Assembly (NCBI RefSeq): GCF_024494385.1
Contig: NZ_JAEVLT010000007.1
Span: 153,182 to 217,181, forward strand
Reading direction: 5' to 3'
DNA from: Bacillus sp. EB600
GTDB taxonomy: Bacteria; Bacillota; Bacilli; Bacillales; Cytobacillaceae
Length of the DNA stretch: 64,000 bases
Positions 28,067-38,426 of the stretch are shown piece after piece (within the stretch, counting starts at the first letter, position 1; each line of letters begins with the position of its first letter). The translations under genes and the position numbers were made by a program. Under the pieces are notes generated by a model that worked only from the letters and a program-made list of their open reading frames with translations, was not told the origin of the DNA and searched no databases.

Positions 28067-29095
28067 TTGAACACACGGTTACTTGGTATTATTGATGCAA
28101 CAACCTTTTTTGAAGACCTTATTGAGTTAACACGCCATCGTTCAGTTGCTGCTATTCCGTTTGGCGGCAGATATCGGCTAATTGACTTTGTGCTTTCGAA
28201 CATGGTCAATTCAGGGATTCAGAGCGTGGCTATTTTTCCAAAATATGAGTACAGATCATTAATGGATCACCTTGGCTCCGGCAAGAACTGGGACCTCAAT
28301 CGAAAACGTGATGGGTTATTTTTCTTTCCATCGTCAATATTTGATAAACCTAGCAGAGATATAGGGTCATTTGACAATTATGCGGCCAATATTGATTTTT
28401 TGAAAAGAAGTACACAGGAATATGCGTTGATTTCAAAAGCTAACCTGATTTTTAATATCGATTTTGAGAAGCTGCTGGAATGGCATATTGAAAATGGCTG
28501 TGATATATCCGAAGTACGAAAAGATGGCCAATCTCTTGAGATATTTGTTATAAAGACAGAGCTCTTGCTTGAATTGATTGTATCCCGGTATAAAACCGGT
28601 TATTTGGGAATGAGGGATGTCGTAACAGATATCGATAGTCCTTACAGAGTTTGTTATTTTAATTTTGATGAATATGCAGTTACGGTCAATTCAGTTAAAA
28701 GCTACTTTTCCGCAAGCATGGATTTGCTCAACTTAGAAATCTGGAAAAAGCTGTTTCTTAAGGATCGCCCCATTTTGACAAAGGTAAAGGACGAACCACC
28801 AACTCGCTATGCAAAAACTGCGGTTGTTCACAATTCAATGGTGGCCAATGGAGCAGAGATACAAGGAAAGGTGGAAAACAGCATAATTGCCAGAGGGGTT
28901 AAAATTGCAAAAGGTGCAGTTGTTAAAAACTGTATCATTATGCAAAAATCACAAATTGGCGAAAATTGTGTGTTAGATCATGCTATTCTCGACAAGGATG
29001 TACGGGTTGAATCCGGGGTTGCGATCACCGGAACGCAGGAGGCTCCGTATATCTTGAAAAAAGGTTTGGTACAGGGAGTGAGGATGAACTCATGA
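28067..29095 (+). CDS. glgD: Glucose-1-phosphate adenylyltransferase regulatory subunit
   Basis: A 342-residue GlgC paralogue. It lacks the GGQGSRL nucleotide loop; its N-terminus reads [19 protein letters not shown], then keeps the family pattern [22 protein letters not shown]. It also has the C-terminal beta-helix ([20 protein letters not shown]). GlgD subunits are known to be nearly inactive alone but to raise activity of GlgC. An ATG at 28061 lies only two bases after AGGGGG; the TTG at 28067 has the same site at a normal eight-base spacing and gives the usual N-terminus, so I prefer it. The stop overlaps the glgA start by four bases. Confidence 0.9.
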   Translation: MNTRLLGIIDATTFFEDLIELTRHRSVAAIPFGGRYRLIDFVLSNMVNSGIQSVAIFPKYEYRSLMDHLGSGKNWDLNRKRDGLFFFPSSIFDKPSRDIGSFDNYAANIDFLKRSTQEYALISKANLIFNIDFEKLLEWHIENGCDISEVRKDGQSLEIFVIKTELLLELIVSRYKTGYLGMRDVVTDIDSPYRVCYFNFDEYAVTVNSVKSYFSASMDLLNLEIWKKLFLKDRPILTKVKDEPPTRYAKTAVVHNSMVANGAEIQGKVENSIIARGVKIAKGAVVKNCIIMQKSQIGENCVLDHAILDKDVRVESGVAITGTQEAPYILKKGLVQGVRMNS

Positions 29096-30558
29096 AAATA
29101 TTATTTGCAGTGTCAGAATGTGTACCGTTTATCAAATCGGGTGGACTTGCTGATGTGGCAGGGTCACTTCCGAAAGAGCTAAAAAAACTAGGGATGGATG
29201 TAAGGGTAATCCTTCCCAAATACCAATTAATATCTGATGAATACAAACAACAGATGGAAAAACTAACCGATTTCATTGTTCCTGTCGGCTGGAGGCAGCA
29301 ATACTGTGGAATTGAACAGCTTGAACTTGATGGTGTGGTTTACTACTTTGTTGATAATGAATACTACTTTAAACGCAGTCAAATGTATGGGGACTTTGAT
29401 GAAGGAGAAAAATTTTCCTATTTTAATCTAGCTGTTCTCGAAAGTATTAAGGAAATCGGCTTTTATCCTGACATTATTCATTGTCATGACTGGCATACAG
29501 GGATGATTCCATTTTTATTAAAAGAAAAGTATCGTAATCGAAAAGGCTATGAAGAGATCCGCACCGTCTTTACGATTCATAATCTTCAATTTCAAGGTAT
29601 TTTTCCAAAAGAAATCCTTGGGGATTTGCTTGGATTAGAAGACGATTATTTTCATTCAGGGCAGTTAGAATTTTACGGGAATGTATCTTTTATGAAAGCA
29701 GCATTAATTTCGGCAGATAAAATTACGACTGTGAGTCCAACCTATATGGAGGAAATCCAGACAGCCTATCTTGGTGAAAGACTTGATGGCGTATTGCGAA
29801 GCCGGGGATTTGATCTAGTCGGCATTTTGAATGGTATTGATAATCGTTTATACGATCCGGAAACAGACCCAGCTTTACTTGCTGAGTATGGTCCAAAAAA
29901 TCATGAGAAGAGGCTACTAAATAAGTTATCTATTCAAAGACATTTTGGTCTACAACAGGATGAAAACATCCCACTGATCGGCATGGTAACAAGATTAACT
30001 AAACAAAAAGGGATTGAGCTGGTTAAGGGAGTATTCGATGAGATCATGGCAACAGGGGTACAATTGATTGTCTTAGGGACAGGTGATCGGGAATTTGAAC
30101 ACTTCTTTAGTAATATGTCTGCTAAATACTATGACCAGTGCCGTGTCTTTATCGGATTTAATGAAGATCTTGCGCATCAAATCTATGCGGGAGCAGACCT
30201 TTTTTTAATGCCTTCAAAGTTTGAGCCCTGTGGACTTAGTCAATTGATTGCACTTCGTTACGGAGCGATTCCGATTGTTCGCGAGACTGGTGGATTAAAT
30301 GATACCGTCAAGTCTTATAATGGAAATAACGGCGCCGGAAACGGGTTTACTTTCACCAATTTCAATGCCCATGACATGCTATTTACAATTGAACGAGCTT
30401 TAAATTTTTACCATCACAAACAGGACTGGAATCTGCTTGTTGAAAGTGTCATGCAGATGGATTATAGCTGGACACGGTCTGCAACTATTTATTATCAGCT
30501 TTATAAAGACCTAGTCTCAAGGAGTGATGTGGATGTTCTCGAGCATACAAGAGTTTAA
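29092..30558 (+). CDS. glgA: Glycogen synthase (ADP-glucose)
   Basis: A 488-residue GT5 glycosyltransferase that extends alpha-1,4-glucan from ADP-glucose. The N-terminal donor-site motif is [16 protein letters not shown] (K-S/T-GGL). The second Rossmann domain has [34 protein letters not shown] (with the conserved catalytic Glu in the EPCG loop) and ETGGLNDTV. The length is standard. It begins in an ATGA overlap with glgD and overlaps glgP by about 26 bases, so the last three genes are tightly coupled. Confidence 0.95.
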   Translation: MKILFAVSECVPFIKSGGLADVAGSLPKELKKLGMDVRVILPKYQLISDEYKQQMEKLTDFIVPVGWRQQYCGIEQLELDGVVYYFVDNEYYFKRSQMYGDFDEGEKFSYFNLAVLESIKEIGFYPDIIHCHDWHTGMIPFLLKEKYRNRKGYEEIRTVFTIHNLQFQGIFPKEILGDLLGLEDDYFHSGQLEFYGNVSFMKAALISADKITTVSPTYMEEIQTAYLGERLDGVLRSRGFDLVGILNGIDNRLYDPETDPALLAEYGPKNHEKRLLNKLSIQRHFGLQQDENIPLIGMVTRLTKQKGIELVKGVFDEIMATGVQLIVLGTGDREFEHFFSNMSAKYYDQCRVFIGFNEDLAHQIYAGADLFLMPSKFEPCGLSQLIALRYGAIPIVRETGGLNDTVKSYNGNNGAGNGFTFTNFNAHDMLFTIERALNFYHHKQDWNLLVESVMQMDYSWTRSATIYYQLYKDLVSRSDVDVLEHTRV

Positions 30559-32962
30559 ATCCGTCTATCAAACAAAGCTCGAAATGTCCTATAATACGAG
30601 CTTGGATGAGAGTACAAAGAGTGAACAGTTCCAAACGCTTGCCCGTATGAGTATGGAGTATGTGCGTACTAACTGGATAAAAACAAATGAGCAAAATCAG
30701 AAATCCGGGCAAAAACAGGTCTATTACTTATCGATTGAGTTCTTATTGGGAAGACTGCTTCGTAATAATTTACTGAACCTTGGGATTGAAGAGGTGGTTG
30801 ATCAAGGCCTGAAAGAATTAGGGATTGATTTTGGAGAACTGGAGGAGATGGAAGCTGATGCTGGACTGGGAAATGGAGGGCTGGGACGACTGGCTGCTTG
30901 TTTTCTCGATTCGCTTTCGACGCTAAATCTTCCGGGGCATGGTTGTGGGATTCGCTATAAGAATGGGTTGTTTGAGCAAAAAATTGTCAATGGGTATCAG
31001 GTTGAGCTCCCAGAACAATGGCTTCGGAGTGGCGCTGTGTGGGAGGTAAGAAAAGCTGAGGATTCTGTGCTTATTCCTTTCTGGGGGGAAATAGAGTGTG
31101 CTCAGGAAAATGGAAGGCTAGTTTTCCGACATGTGAACGCCGAAATTGTCAAGGCCGTTCCGTATGATCTTCCGGTTATTGGATTCCAAACAAACAATGT
31201 AAATACGTTAAGGCTTTGGAGTGCAGAACCATCTCATTTTGCTGCTAATAAAAAAGAAGCAGAAACCATTTCCCATTTGTTATATCCTGATGATACCCAT
31301 GATGAAGGGAAAATTCTTCGCCTAAAGCAGCAATATTTACTTGTAGCTGCCAGTCTTAGTTCGATTGTTCACACATACAAACAACAGCAGCGGAGCCTGC
31401 TTGATTTTCATCAATATGTTAGTATTCATATTAATGATACCCATCCCGCCCTTGCCGTTCCAGAGTTGATGAGAATACTACTAGATGAAGAGGGATTAGG
31501 CTGGGATGAAGCCTGGCATATTACGGTAAACACTCTTTCTTATACCAATCATACTACTTTATCCGAAGCATTGGAGCGGTGGCCAATTCGGATTTTTCAA
31601 CCGCTTTTGCCAAGAATGTTTATGATTATCGAAGAGATTAATGAGCGTTTCTGTAAGCAGTTGTGGGATAAGCACCCTGGGGATTGGGATAAGATCGGAA
31701 GCATGGCCATCATTGCAGATGGTGTTGTAAAAATGGCGCCACTTGCGATTGTAGGCAGCCATAGTAGTAACGGGGTGGCCAAGCTGCACACGGAGATATT
31801 AAAAGAAAGAGAAATGAGCACTTATTATAAAGAGTTTCCTGAGCGATTTAATAATAAAACAAATGGGATCACCCATCGGCGCTGGTTGTTAAAGGCCAAT
31901 CCAAAGCTCTCAAGCCTTATAAATGAATCCATTGGTACCGAATGGATTGCAAAGCCAGAAAAAATGGAAGAGCTGCTGAAATTTAAGCATGATTCTGTCT
32001 TTCTAAAACAATTAGCTGCGATCAAGTTAGCCAACAAAGAAAGGCTAGCAAAGATCATCTATGAAAAATCTGGTGTCATAGTAGACACAGCTTCTATTTT
32101 TGATGTTCAGGTAAAACGATTGCATGCGTATAAACGTCAGCTCCTGAATGTACTTCATATTATGTATTTGTATAACCGCCTTAAAGAAGATCCACATTAT
32201 CCTATGTTCCCGAGAACATTTATTTTTGGTGCAAAGGCCTCTCCAGGCTATTATTTTGCCAAAAAGGTTATAAAGTTGATCAATACAGTTGCCGAAAAGA
32301 TCAATCATGATCCGGAGATAAACACTAAATTAAAAGTAATCTTTCTTGAAAATTATCGTGTCTCCCTTGCGGAGGATATTTTTCCTGCAGCAGATTTAAG
32401 TGAACAGATATCAACCGCTAGTAAAGAGGCTTCCGGAACAGGAAATATGAAGTTTATGATGAACGGTGCTTTGACGGTGGGAACGCTCGATGGTGCAAAT
32501 GTTGAGATAACAGAGCTGGTTGGAAACAAGAATATTTTCCTGTTCGGATTAAGTGCCAGTGAAGTTCTTAACTATGAAAGAAATGGCGGCTATTATTCGG
32601 GTGAATACTATCATAATAATCATCGGATCCATCAAGTAGTCGAGCAATTGGTTAATGGATTTTTCCCGGGGTCAGAAGGGGAGTTTACGGCCATTTTTGA
32701 GGCTTTGCTTGATCAGAATGACCAATATTTTGTCCTCCGGGATTTTGCAGCCTACGCCACTATTCATGAGAAAATCAGCGAGGAATATCGAAACAGACAA
32801 GGCTGGCTTAAAAAGAGTCTAATCAACATTGCCAAATCAGGATTCTTTTCAAGTGACCGGACAATCCGTGAATATGCAAAAGACATTTGGAACATCAAGG
32901 GGACTGGAAATGATCATGGGGACGGTTCTTTTGTCTCGATAGAGGTTACCGGGACAAAATGA
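30533..32962 (+). CDS. glgP: Glycogen phosphorylase
   Basis: An 809-residue PLP-dependent GT35 enzyme that releases glucose 1-phosphate from glycogen. Recognised motifs are [40 protein letters not shown], and the PLP-lysine region [19 protein letters not shown] followed by [13 protein letters not shown] at 30524 opens a longer frame, but the ATG at 30533 has AAGGAG eight bases upstream. The ordinary family C-terminus would end near [10 protein letters not shown]; here about 20 extra residues follow, encoded by sequence containing the dispersed GGGGACGGTTCT repeat, so the tail appears acquired. It is the last gene of the operon. Confidence 0.93.
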   Translation: MFSSIQEFKSVYQTKLEMSYNTSLDESTKSEQFQTLARMSMEYVRTNWIKTNEQNQKSGQKQVYYLSIEFLLGRLLRNNLLNLGIEEVVDQGLKELGIDFGELEEMEADAGLGNGGLGRLAACFLDSLSTLNLPGHGCGIRYKNGLFEQKIVNGYQVELPEQWLRSGAVWEVRKAEDSVLIPFWGEIECAQENGRLVFRHVNAEIVKAVPYDLPVIGFQTNNVNTLRLWSAEPSHFAANKKEAETISHLLYPDDTHDEGKILRLKQQYLLVAASLSSIVHTYKQQQRSLLDFHQYVSIHINDTHPALAVPELMRILLDEEGLGWDEAWHITVNTLSYTNHTTLSEALERWPIRIFQPLLPRMFMIIEEINERFCKQLWDKHPGDWDKIGSMAIIADGVVKMAPLAIVGSHSSNGVAKLHTEILKEREMSTYYKEFPERFNNKTNGITHRRWLLKANPKLSSLINESIGTEWIAKPEKMEELLKFKHDSVFLKQLAAIKLANKERLAKIIYEKSGVIVDTASIFDVQVKRLHAYKRQLLNVLHIMYLYNRLKEDPHYPMFPRTFIFGAKASPGYYFAKKVIKLINTVAEKINHDPEINTKLKVIFLENYRVSLAEDIFPAADLSEQISTASKEASGTGNMKFMMNGALTVGTLDGANVEITELVGNKNIFLFGLSASEVLNYERNGGYYSGEYYHNNHRIHQVVEQLVNGFFPGSEGEFTAIFEALLDQNDQYFVLRDFAAYATIHEKISEEYRNRQGWLKKSLINIAKSGFFSSDRTIREYAKDIWNIKGTGNDHGDGSFVSIEVTGTK
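32918..32937 (+). repeat. GGGGACGGTTCT repeat inside the glgP 3' end
   Basis: GGGGACGGTTCTTTTGTCTC lies in the last codons of glgP and encodes part of the unusual tail (GDGSFVS). It matches the copies at 24949-24996, 35548 and 44617. Confidence 0.6.
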
Positions 32963-33021
32963 TAATAGACTTTATCGGTTATTCTTTATTAAATTGTTGG
33001 AGTAATTGTATGGATGAAAAA

Positions 33022-33062
33022 GGGGTTGCGCCAATAAAATTTGGAGCGGCCCCATTGTTTAA
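33022..33062 (+). terminator. Terminator of the glg operon
   Basis: GGGGTTGCGCC pairs (with G-T wobbles) with GGAGCGGCCCC around a short AT-rich loop, followed by ATTGTTT. Confidence 0.65.
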
Positions 33063-33155
33063 AATGATAAGATTAACCTCAAAAAATGTTTCCAGGGATT
33101 TGAAATTTTAGCTATTCTTTGTGAAATTCTCATGAAAGGAACAGGAGGGAAATAG

Positions 33156-34019
33156 GTGGAATCTCAAAAATCTGTTATAGAAACGATGCAGCAGCGCCAT
33201 TCGATCAGAACGTATGATACGCAAAGGATTACCGATCGTGATTTAAACAAACTATCCGAATACATAGCGGACGAACATAATTTGATCGGACTTTTTGAAA
33301 ATAAGAGCAGAATTGAGCTTGTTCTGGTAACCAATAATGTGTCTGACAAAGGAATAAAGTTAGGAACATATGGATTCATCAAAAATCCAAGCGGTTATTT
33401 GGTCGGGGTTGCGCAAAATAATCGATATGCACTTTTGGATTTAGCCTACTGCTTTCATAAACTAGTATTATTTTTAAATGAATTAGATATGGGTACCTGC
33501 TGGATGGGTGGAACCTTCAATCGAAATTCATTCGAAAAGGAAATCCAATTTAGTGAAGGGGAGTTCATTCCGTGTATCACACCTGTTGGTTATCCAAAAA
33601 ACAAACAAAGGGTTTTGGACAAAGCGCTTCGCTTCGTAGTCAAAGCAGATAACAAAAAGCCATGGGATCAGCTTTTTTATGATGCTAACTTCGAAGTCAG
33701 CTTAACAAAAGAACATGCTGACTGGCTTGAAATACCGATTGAAATGGTGAGGCTCGGACCTTCAGCATCCAATAAACAACCGTGGAGACTAGTTTTAACT
33801 GCAGATCGCAGGGTTTGTCATTTTTACATCGAGCACACGCCAAACTATAGCGCAAAATTAGGATATGATATGCAAATCTTGGATATGGGAATCGCGATCT
33901 GCCAGTTTGATTTAGCATGTCGGGAGTTAACGCTCAAAGGAGAATGGCTAGTAGAAGATCCGAAATTAGATCTTCCAAATCAACAGACTGAATATATCAT
34001 TAGCTGGAAATCCCACTAA
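33156..34019 (+). CDS. Nitroreductase-like flavoprotein (TM1586 type)
   Basis: A 287-residue protein of the putative nitroreductase group with two nitroreductase-like halves fused. The N-terminal half starts with the FMN-phosphate motif QQRHSIRTYD. The C-terminal half has the second flavin-contact motif RLGPSASNKQPWRLVL and ends with a typical G-I-A/D-x-C-x-F/H helix (MGIAICQFDLACREL). Such fused forms act as monomeric pseudo-dimers. It probably reduces quinones or nitro compounds with NAD(P)H, but no substrate is indicated. The start is GTG at 33156 with AGGAGGG six bases upstream. It stands alone. Confidence 0.8.
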   Translation: MESQKSVIETMQQRHSIRTYDTQRITDRDLNKLSEYIADEHNLIGLFENKSRIELVLVTNNVSDKGIKLGTYGFIKNPSGYLVGVAQNNRYALLDLAYCFHKLVLFLNELDMGTCWMGGTFNRNSFEKEIQFSEGEFIPCITPVGYPKNKQRVLDKALRFVVKADNKKPWDQLFYDANFEVSLTKEHADWLEIPIEMVRLGPSASNKQPWRLVLTADRRVCHFYIEHTPNYSAKLGYDMQILDMGIAICQFDLACRELTLKGEWLVEDPKLDLPNQQTEYIISWKSH

Positions 34020-34269
34020 TATAGGTTGCGTTACCTAAAGAAATAGCGTTCCTGCAAAATTGCTGAAAGTCGCCGATAATAATATTTGAAATAGTTAGTC
34101 CATTTTCTTTTATAATTTTTTAAAAGCACGAACCAATGCACCCACAAATAAAGAAGGAATGGTTTTGGAAAAAATAAACACCAATCTATAAGCTGCTATC
34201 ATGTAATAACTGTATATTCGAGTTTATATAATAAATGAAATTTAACGAATACCAATACTATGTCAAAGA

Positions 34270-34713
34270 GTGATCCGCTTGCTTTCTTCCAAACTATCAA
34301 CAAACAAATCTATCAGCCCGCGTTATCGTAACATGAGAATAGCTTATATGATAACCATTGCTATTACTATTTTATTGGGATTAGCCTCCAGAAAATTCAG
34401 CCATCTACTTCTGTTATTTGTAGCGCAGAATGCTGGGGATGCGCTGTGGGCTATGATGGTCTATTTTGGATTTAGGTTCTTATTAGTTCGGAATAGACTG
34501 CTCACAGCCATTTTCCTTAGCCTTTTGTTCAGCTTCGGAATTGAACTCAGTCAGCTATATCAGGCAGACTGGATTAATCACATACGAGGTACAGTGCTCG
34601 GAGGATTGATCCTGGGCAAGGGTTTTCTTACCGTGGATCTGATTCGGTATGCAACTGGGATTTTGATAGGCACTGTCTTGGATAAGGTGACGCTTATGTT
34701 CACTCAGAGATAG
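34270..34713 (+). CDS. DUF2809 family membrane protein
   Basis: A 147-residue membrane protein with about four transmembrane segments. The pattern RIAYMITIAITILLGLASR, then NAGDALWAMMVYFGFRFLL and FGIELSQLYQADWINHIRGT matches the DUF2809 family, including the conserved GDxLWAxM motif and E-x-x-Q. Function is unknown. A GTG at 34270 starts the longest frame but has only a weak AAAGAG site, and an ATG at 34333 is an alternative with no visible site, so the start is uncertain. A clear terminator follows. Confidence 0.7.
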   Translation: MIRLLSSKLSTNKSISPRYRNMRIAYMITIAITILLGLASRKFSHLLLLFVAQNAGDALWAMMVYFGFRFLLVRNRLLTAIFLSLLFSFGIELSQLYQADWINHIRGTVLGGLILGKGFLTVDLIRYATGILIGTVLDKVTLMFTQR

Positions 34714-34766
34714 TTCACTTGCTTCAGGGTAACCATTTTCGAAAATTCTAATTGTGTGTTATTACA

Positions 34767-34806
34767 AACTAAGATCCTTTCAGCAGAGAGGATCTTAGTT
34801 TTATTT
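34767..34806 (+). terminator. Terminator after the DUF2809 gene
   Basis: AACTAAGATCCT and AGGATCTTAGTT form a twelve-pair stem followed by TTATTTAT. Confidence 0.8.
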
Positions 34807-34925
34807 ATGGATCCAAATAGAATTAATGGGCCCTATTTAAATTAAGTTACCTGTTAGTCAAAATGAAAAGTGCCCGTTTATGGCAACTTAGTCTCCCACG
34901 TGGGGATTGTTAGCCTGAATAAGAG

Positions 34926-35288
34926 TTATTTATATAATATATCGTCTTTTAGTGATGCCACTTTAGTTAAAGCTGTATCTATATCAGCTTCATTTACTCC
35001 AAAGTGAGCTAAAGCATCGTGAAGGTGTTTTACAATAGCATTAAAATGTTCTGGTTGAAGATTCATGTCTTGGTGAGCTTTTGCCATAGATTGTCCAGAA
35101 TATTGATTTGGACCGCCTAATGCAAAACTTATAAATTTTGTCTGATGACTGCGTTGTTTTTCCATATCCGTTTCCTTAAAAAAATGATTTACTGTATTAT
35201 CCTTAAGTACTAACTCGGAGTAAAAATAGTCCACAACTTTGGCTATCGCTTCCTCTCCGCCAACTTTTTCGTAAAGTGATTGTTCCAT
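34926..35288 (-). CDS. Group 1 truncated haemoglobin
   Basis: A 120-residue truncated globin (2-on-2 fold) that binds haem and probably O2 or NO. The N-terminal YEKVGGEEAIAKVVDYFY has the family glycine pair and the B10 tyrosine (Tyr23). FALGGPNQYSG is the conserved E-F turn, and the proximal haem ligand is the His of AKAHQDM (His72), identified by comparison with ciliate TrHbN. The length matches the family. The ATG follows TAGGAGA at eight bases. It is an isolated gene; a role in NO detoxification or oxygen handling is likely but not shown. Confidence 0.88.
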   Translation of the reverse strand: MEQSLYEKVGGEEAIAKVVDYFYSELVLKDNTVNHFFKETDMEKQRSHQTKFISFALGGPNQYSGQSMAKAHQDMNLQPEHFNAIVKHLHDALAHFGVNEADIDTALTKVASLKDDILYK

Positions 35289-35547
35289 ATCGATTCTCTC
35301 CTATTCATAAATTAATAGAAGTATTATTTGCTGAAAACTTATTTTTATCCGTTAATTGTTAGTAAATCTTTCATTTTGCAATATATTCAGAAGGATTGTA
35401 ACGCCTGTCCTTGTACTTGAATATTATATACAAGGCGTAAGGAAGCACCTTGCGTCAGCTTTGGCTGGCTATTTTAGTCAGTCTTTTTTATAAGAACAAT
35501 AAAATTGAGTTACGCCGACCTTGTTAAAATAATAGGAATTGCTTTAT

Positions 35548-35566
35548 GAAACAAAAGAACCGTCCC
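35548..35566 (-). repeat. GGGACGGTTCT repeat copy before the LCAT-like gene
   Basis: GAAACAAAAGAACCGTCCC is the reverse complement of the glgP copy (GGGACGGTTCTTTTGTTTC). It lies upstream of the true start of the hydrolase gene, inside an in-frame 5' extension. Confidence 0.6.
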
Positions 35567-35614
35567 TTAATCTATAGAATAAAATGCAGTCAATGCATGA
35601 AGGAGGAAAAAGGT

Positions 35615-36739
35615 TTGTCTGTCCCAACTATTTTAATCCCAGGATTACAAGGAACGAAACTTGTCAATGTGAACACACTTGATTTTGATACGATATGGTC
35701 AACGATTCAAAGCAAATATGAAACGATCTATGAACTGTCTTTAAAACAGGATAGTCGTTATGAAGTCAATTCAAAATCGATTATTGAGCGGGGTGATGTA
35801 GAGGATCTGCCTTATCGGGAAGCAGTATACATCCTCGAGAATAAGACTAAAATGCCAGTTTATATTTTTGGTTATGATTGGAGGAAATCTTCGGCAGAAA
35901 CGGCCAAGCGTTTAGCTAATTATGTTACTTATCTAAAGGAGAAACTTTCGGTAAAAACGTTCAACTTTATTGCTCATAGCATGGGTGCAATGGTATTCAG
36001 CTGCTATTTGCAAAATTTGCAAGGGAATTATGATGTCATTGAGCATGCTGTTTTGGCAGCATGTCCTTTTAAAGGTTCCGTAAGGGCTCTGATTTCTCTA
36101 ACTGCCGGAGAGAGCGGTTTTAAATTTCCGCTGCTCAATTCAAATGATGAATTCAGGAAGATAGCCCGTACGTTTCCTTCGGTTTATGAGATGTGTCCGA
36201 CATATAAGGATGCGGTTGTTTTTGAAAACGGGCAAGATTTTGATTTATTCAATCCTAACCATTGGCAATCCAACATTGGTGATGATGACAAAGGAATGTT
36301 TCTTAATAGGCTCAAACAGATAAAAACATTCTGGGATAGGCAAAATCCAGCGATGCTGAATTTAAGCGAGCTTCCGGAAGTGGTCAGAAAAAAATTTCTA
36401 ATTCTTACTGGAGAGGGTGAAAAAACGAAAACAAAAGTCATTGTCCAGCTTCAGAGCCCAGATAGTCGGGCAAAAAATTTCTTTAATTTTGATTCTCCCG
36501 ATGCGGATGGTGATGGAGATGGGACGGTTTCACTAGAAAGTTCAGCCATCTATAAGGATACCGTTTTAACACTGGCCCTGAAGAAGAAGTGGAGTGACAT
36601 AGCCATGCATGGTCTTTTCTTGAACGATGGAAGAGTCCAAACCATGATTTCAAGGTTTCTTTTAAATAAAACTTCAGAGAATTCCGCAGGTCCTCCCTGG
36701 TGGTCCGTACTTGATGGTTCAGTCAGACAAGTCAAATAA
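35615..36739 (+). CDS. LCAT-family alpha/beta hydrolase (lipase/acyltransferase-like)
   Basis: A 374-residue protein with the lecithin:cholesterol acyltransferase fold. The oxyanion segment ILIPGLQGTKL is near the N-terminus, FGYDWRKS is typical of LCAT proteins, the nucleophile elbow is AHSMGA, the acid is in DGDGTVSLESS and the catalytic His is in MHGLFLND. It is probably a phospholipase or acyltransferase; no signal peptide is seen. The frame is open from an ATG at 35546, but that extension consists of a dispersed repeat and low-quality sequence. The TTG at 35615 has a perfect AAGGAGG eight bases upstream and begins SVPTILIPG, so I take it as the start. Confidence 0.8.
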   Translation: MSVPTILIPGLQGTKLVNVNTLDFDTIWSTIQSKYETIYELSLKQDSRYEVNSKSIIERGDVEDLPYREAVYILENKTKMPVYIFGYDWRKSSAETAKRLANYVTYLKEKLSVKTFNFIAHSMGAMVFSCYLQNLQGNYDVIEHAVLAACPFKGSVRALISLTAGESGFKFPLLNSNDEFRKIARTFPSVYEMCPTYKDAVVFENGQDFDLFNPNHWQSNIGDDDKGMFLNRLKQIKTFWDRQNPAMLNLSELPEVVRKKFLILTGEGEKTKTKVIVQLQSPDSRAKNFFNFDSPDADGDGDGTVSLESSAIYKDTVLTLALKKKWSDIAMHGLFLNDGRVQTMISRFLLNKTSENSAGPPWWSVLDGSVRQVK

Positions 36740-36980
36740 AGTTATTGAATTATTAAGTACTACCTCCTACTTTGAATATCTGGCTGTTCAAACCCTTTTG
36801 TAGTAGGAATGTATAATATAGCAAAATAATTTCGTGCTATCGCACAATTAAAATTCGCCCCGTCCCAATTGTTGGGTAACGTCTTCCACTCAGTTTAATC
36901 ATAAACAATTTCGCTTGATTAGTATGGAAGGGGCATCCGCATAGATTAGGGGATTGCCCCAACTACTACCGTCTACTAAT

Positions 36981-37361
36981 TTACTTTTTTTCCATTACTG
37001 CAAAGTAATTGCCTTCGTTATCAGCAAAGTTAAATACTTTACCAGTAGGCATTGTCACCATTTCTCCAACTGTGATATTTTTATCGGAAAAATCCTTATA
37101 CAATTGATCAATATTTTCTGAGAAAAACATTAATGATGGTGTGTTAAGATTTAATTCCGGCTGCATTTTCGCAATAAATTCCTTATTATGGAGAATAATA
37201 CTTGTTTCCGATTCTTTAGTGGGGGCTATTTCAATAAATCTTAGTCCTTGACCATTATTTACTTCAGAAATAACGCTAAACCCTGCTTTTTCTTTCCAAA
37301 ATGCTACTGTTTCATCCTGGTTATTTACATAGAGCATGATTTGACCGACTTTATTGATCAT
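36981..37361 (-). CDS. VOC-superfamily protein (glyoxalase/bleomycin-resistance fold)
   Basis: A 126-residue single vicinal-oxygen-chelate domain. It starts KVGQIMLYVNNQDETVAFWKE, the usual first beta-alpha unit. It continues with FIEIAPTKESETSIIL and ends in the second unit NITVGEMVTMPTGKVFNFADNEGNYFAVME, where the last Glu/Asp-rich strand (DNEGNYF) is characteristic. These proteins act as dimers in isomerisation, thiol transfer or drug binding; the ligand is unknown. The ATG has GGGGAG about six bases upstream. It stands alone. Confidence 0.8.
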   Translation of the reverse strand: MINKVGQIMLYVNNQDETVAFWKEKAGFSVISEVNNGQGLRFIEIAPTKESETSIILHNKEFIAKMQPELNLNTPSLMFFSENIDQLYKDFSDKNITVGEMVTMPTGKVFNFADNEGNYFAVMEKK

Positions 37362-37770
37362 TCGCTTCTCCCCATTTCACTTAGGTTTCTGGTACCATTT
37401 TACCCTATTTGTGACACTTTGTATCCTCCGGCGAACTAAATTTTTGCTGACCTTTAAAAGAGAATAGACAGAGGGGCGAAGGTCAGCTTCTGTTAAAAAA
37501 GAAATTCAATTTAATGATTGAATAAAAGACACGGCAGTGATAAAAAGTAGTGTAGGATTCTCAGTTCTTCCATGGTTACAATTGACTAGTTTTGTTTTCT
37601 TGCTATTCCGTTCTCAAAAGCCTTCTATTTTTAAATGATAAAATTGGTATAAGAAATATTAACCTATGTAGGCATGCCTAACACGCCCTTTTTGTTTAAA
37701 AAGAAACTGGGCATACCAGTACAGTATCGTCAGGTACATAGCCAAAGCAATAAAACGGAGGAAATTTACC
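37362..37770. other. Intergenic region
   Basis: About 400 bases without a supported gene. It contains one hairpin, GCTGACCTT (37446-37454) with AAGGTCAGC (37479-37487), lacking a clear T-run. Confidence 0.4.
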
Positions 37771-38304
37771 ATGGAAAAAAAGAATAAACCCACCATTTTT
37801 TGGTCTTTGCTGAGGGAACAGGATTGGAGCTTTTATCTTGCATCAAACTCGAAAGGACTGTGCTATGTTGGTTCACAGAACAAACCATTCGATGAATTGT
37901 CTGGATGGGCGAAGAAACGCTTTCCAGGGAGTCTGCTTGTTGAGGACGGCGAAAAGCTTGAACCTTATAAGGTTGAAATCATTGAATATCTAGAAGGAAA
38001 ACGGAAAACATTTACTGTTCCATTTGATTTCAAAGGAACAGCATTCCAGCTTGCAGTCTGGAATGCACTTTGTGAGATTCCGTACGGGCAGACTAAGTCA
38101 TACTCTGACATAGCAAACGATATAAATAAACCAGCCGCTGTTCGTGCCGTAGGGGCAGCTATTGGAGCTAATCCAGTTCTAATCACTGTGCCATGCCACC
38201 GTGTTGTAGGAAAGAATGGATCGTTAACCGGCTACCGTGGTGGATTAGAAATGAAGACTCTGCTTTTGGATCTGGAAAGACAAGGGTCATCCAGCAAAGA
38301 GTGA
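37771..38304 (+). CDS. ogt: Methylated-DNA--[protein]-cysteine S-methyltransferase
   Basis: A 177-residue O6-alkylguanine-DNA alkyltransferase that repairs alkylated guanine by transferring the alkyl group to its own cysteine. The active-site motif is VPCHRVVG (Cys142), preceded by the helix-turn-helix segment IPYGQTKSYSDIAND and the arginine-finger helix AVRAVGAAIGANP, and followed by LTGYRGGLEMKTLLL. The N-terminal domain is short, as in Ogt proteins. The ATG has ACGGAGG upstream. It is monocistronic. Confidence 0.9.
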   Translation: MEKKNKPTIFWSLLREQDWSFYLASNSKGLCYVGSQNKPFDELSGWAKKRFPGSLLVEDGEKLEPYKVEIIEYLEGKRKTFTVPFDFKGTAFQLAVWNALCEIPYGQTKSYSDIANDINKPAAVRAVGAAIGANPVLITVPCHRVVGKNGSLTGYRGGLEMKTLLLDLERQGSSSKE

Positions 38305-38426
38305 TAAACGGAGTTAAAAGCTATGGGTTTCTAGTTGTTGGGCTCTACGAATTTTTGTGATGAAAAACATTGAATCAGCCAAAGAATGGCCAGTTTTAGG
38401 GTTCCAGTGGAAATGAATAAATCCAT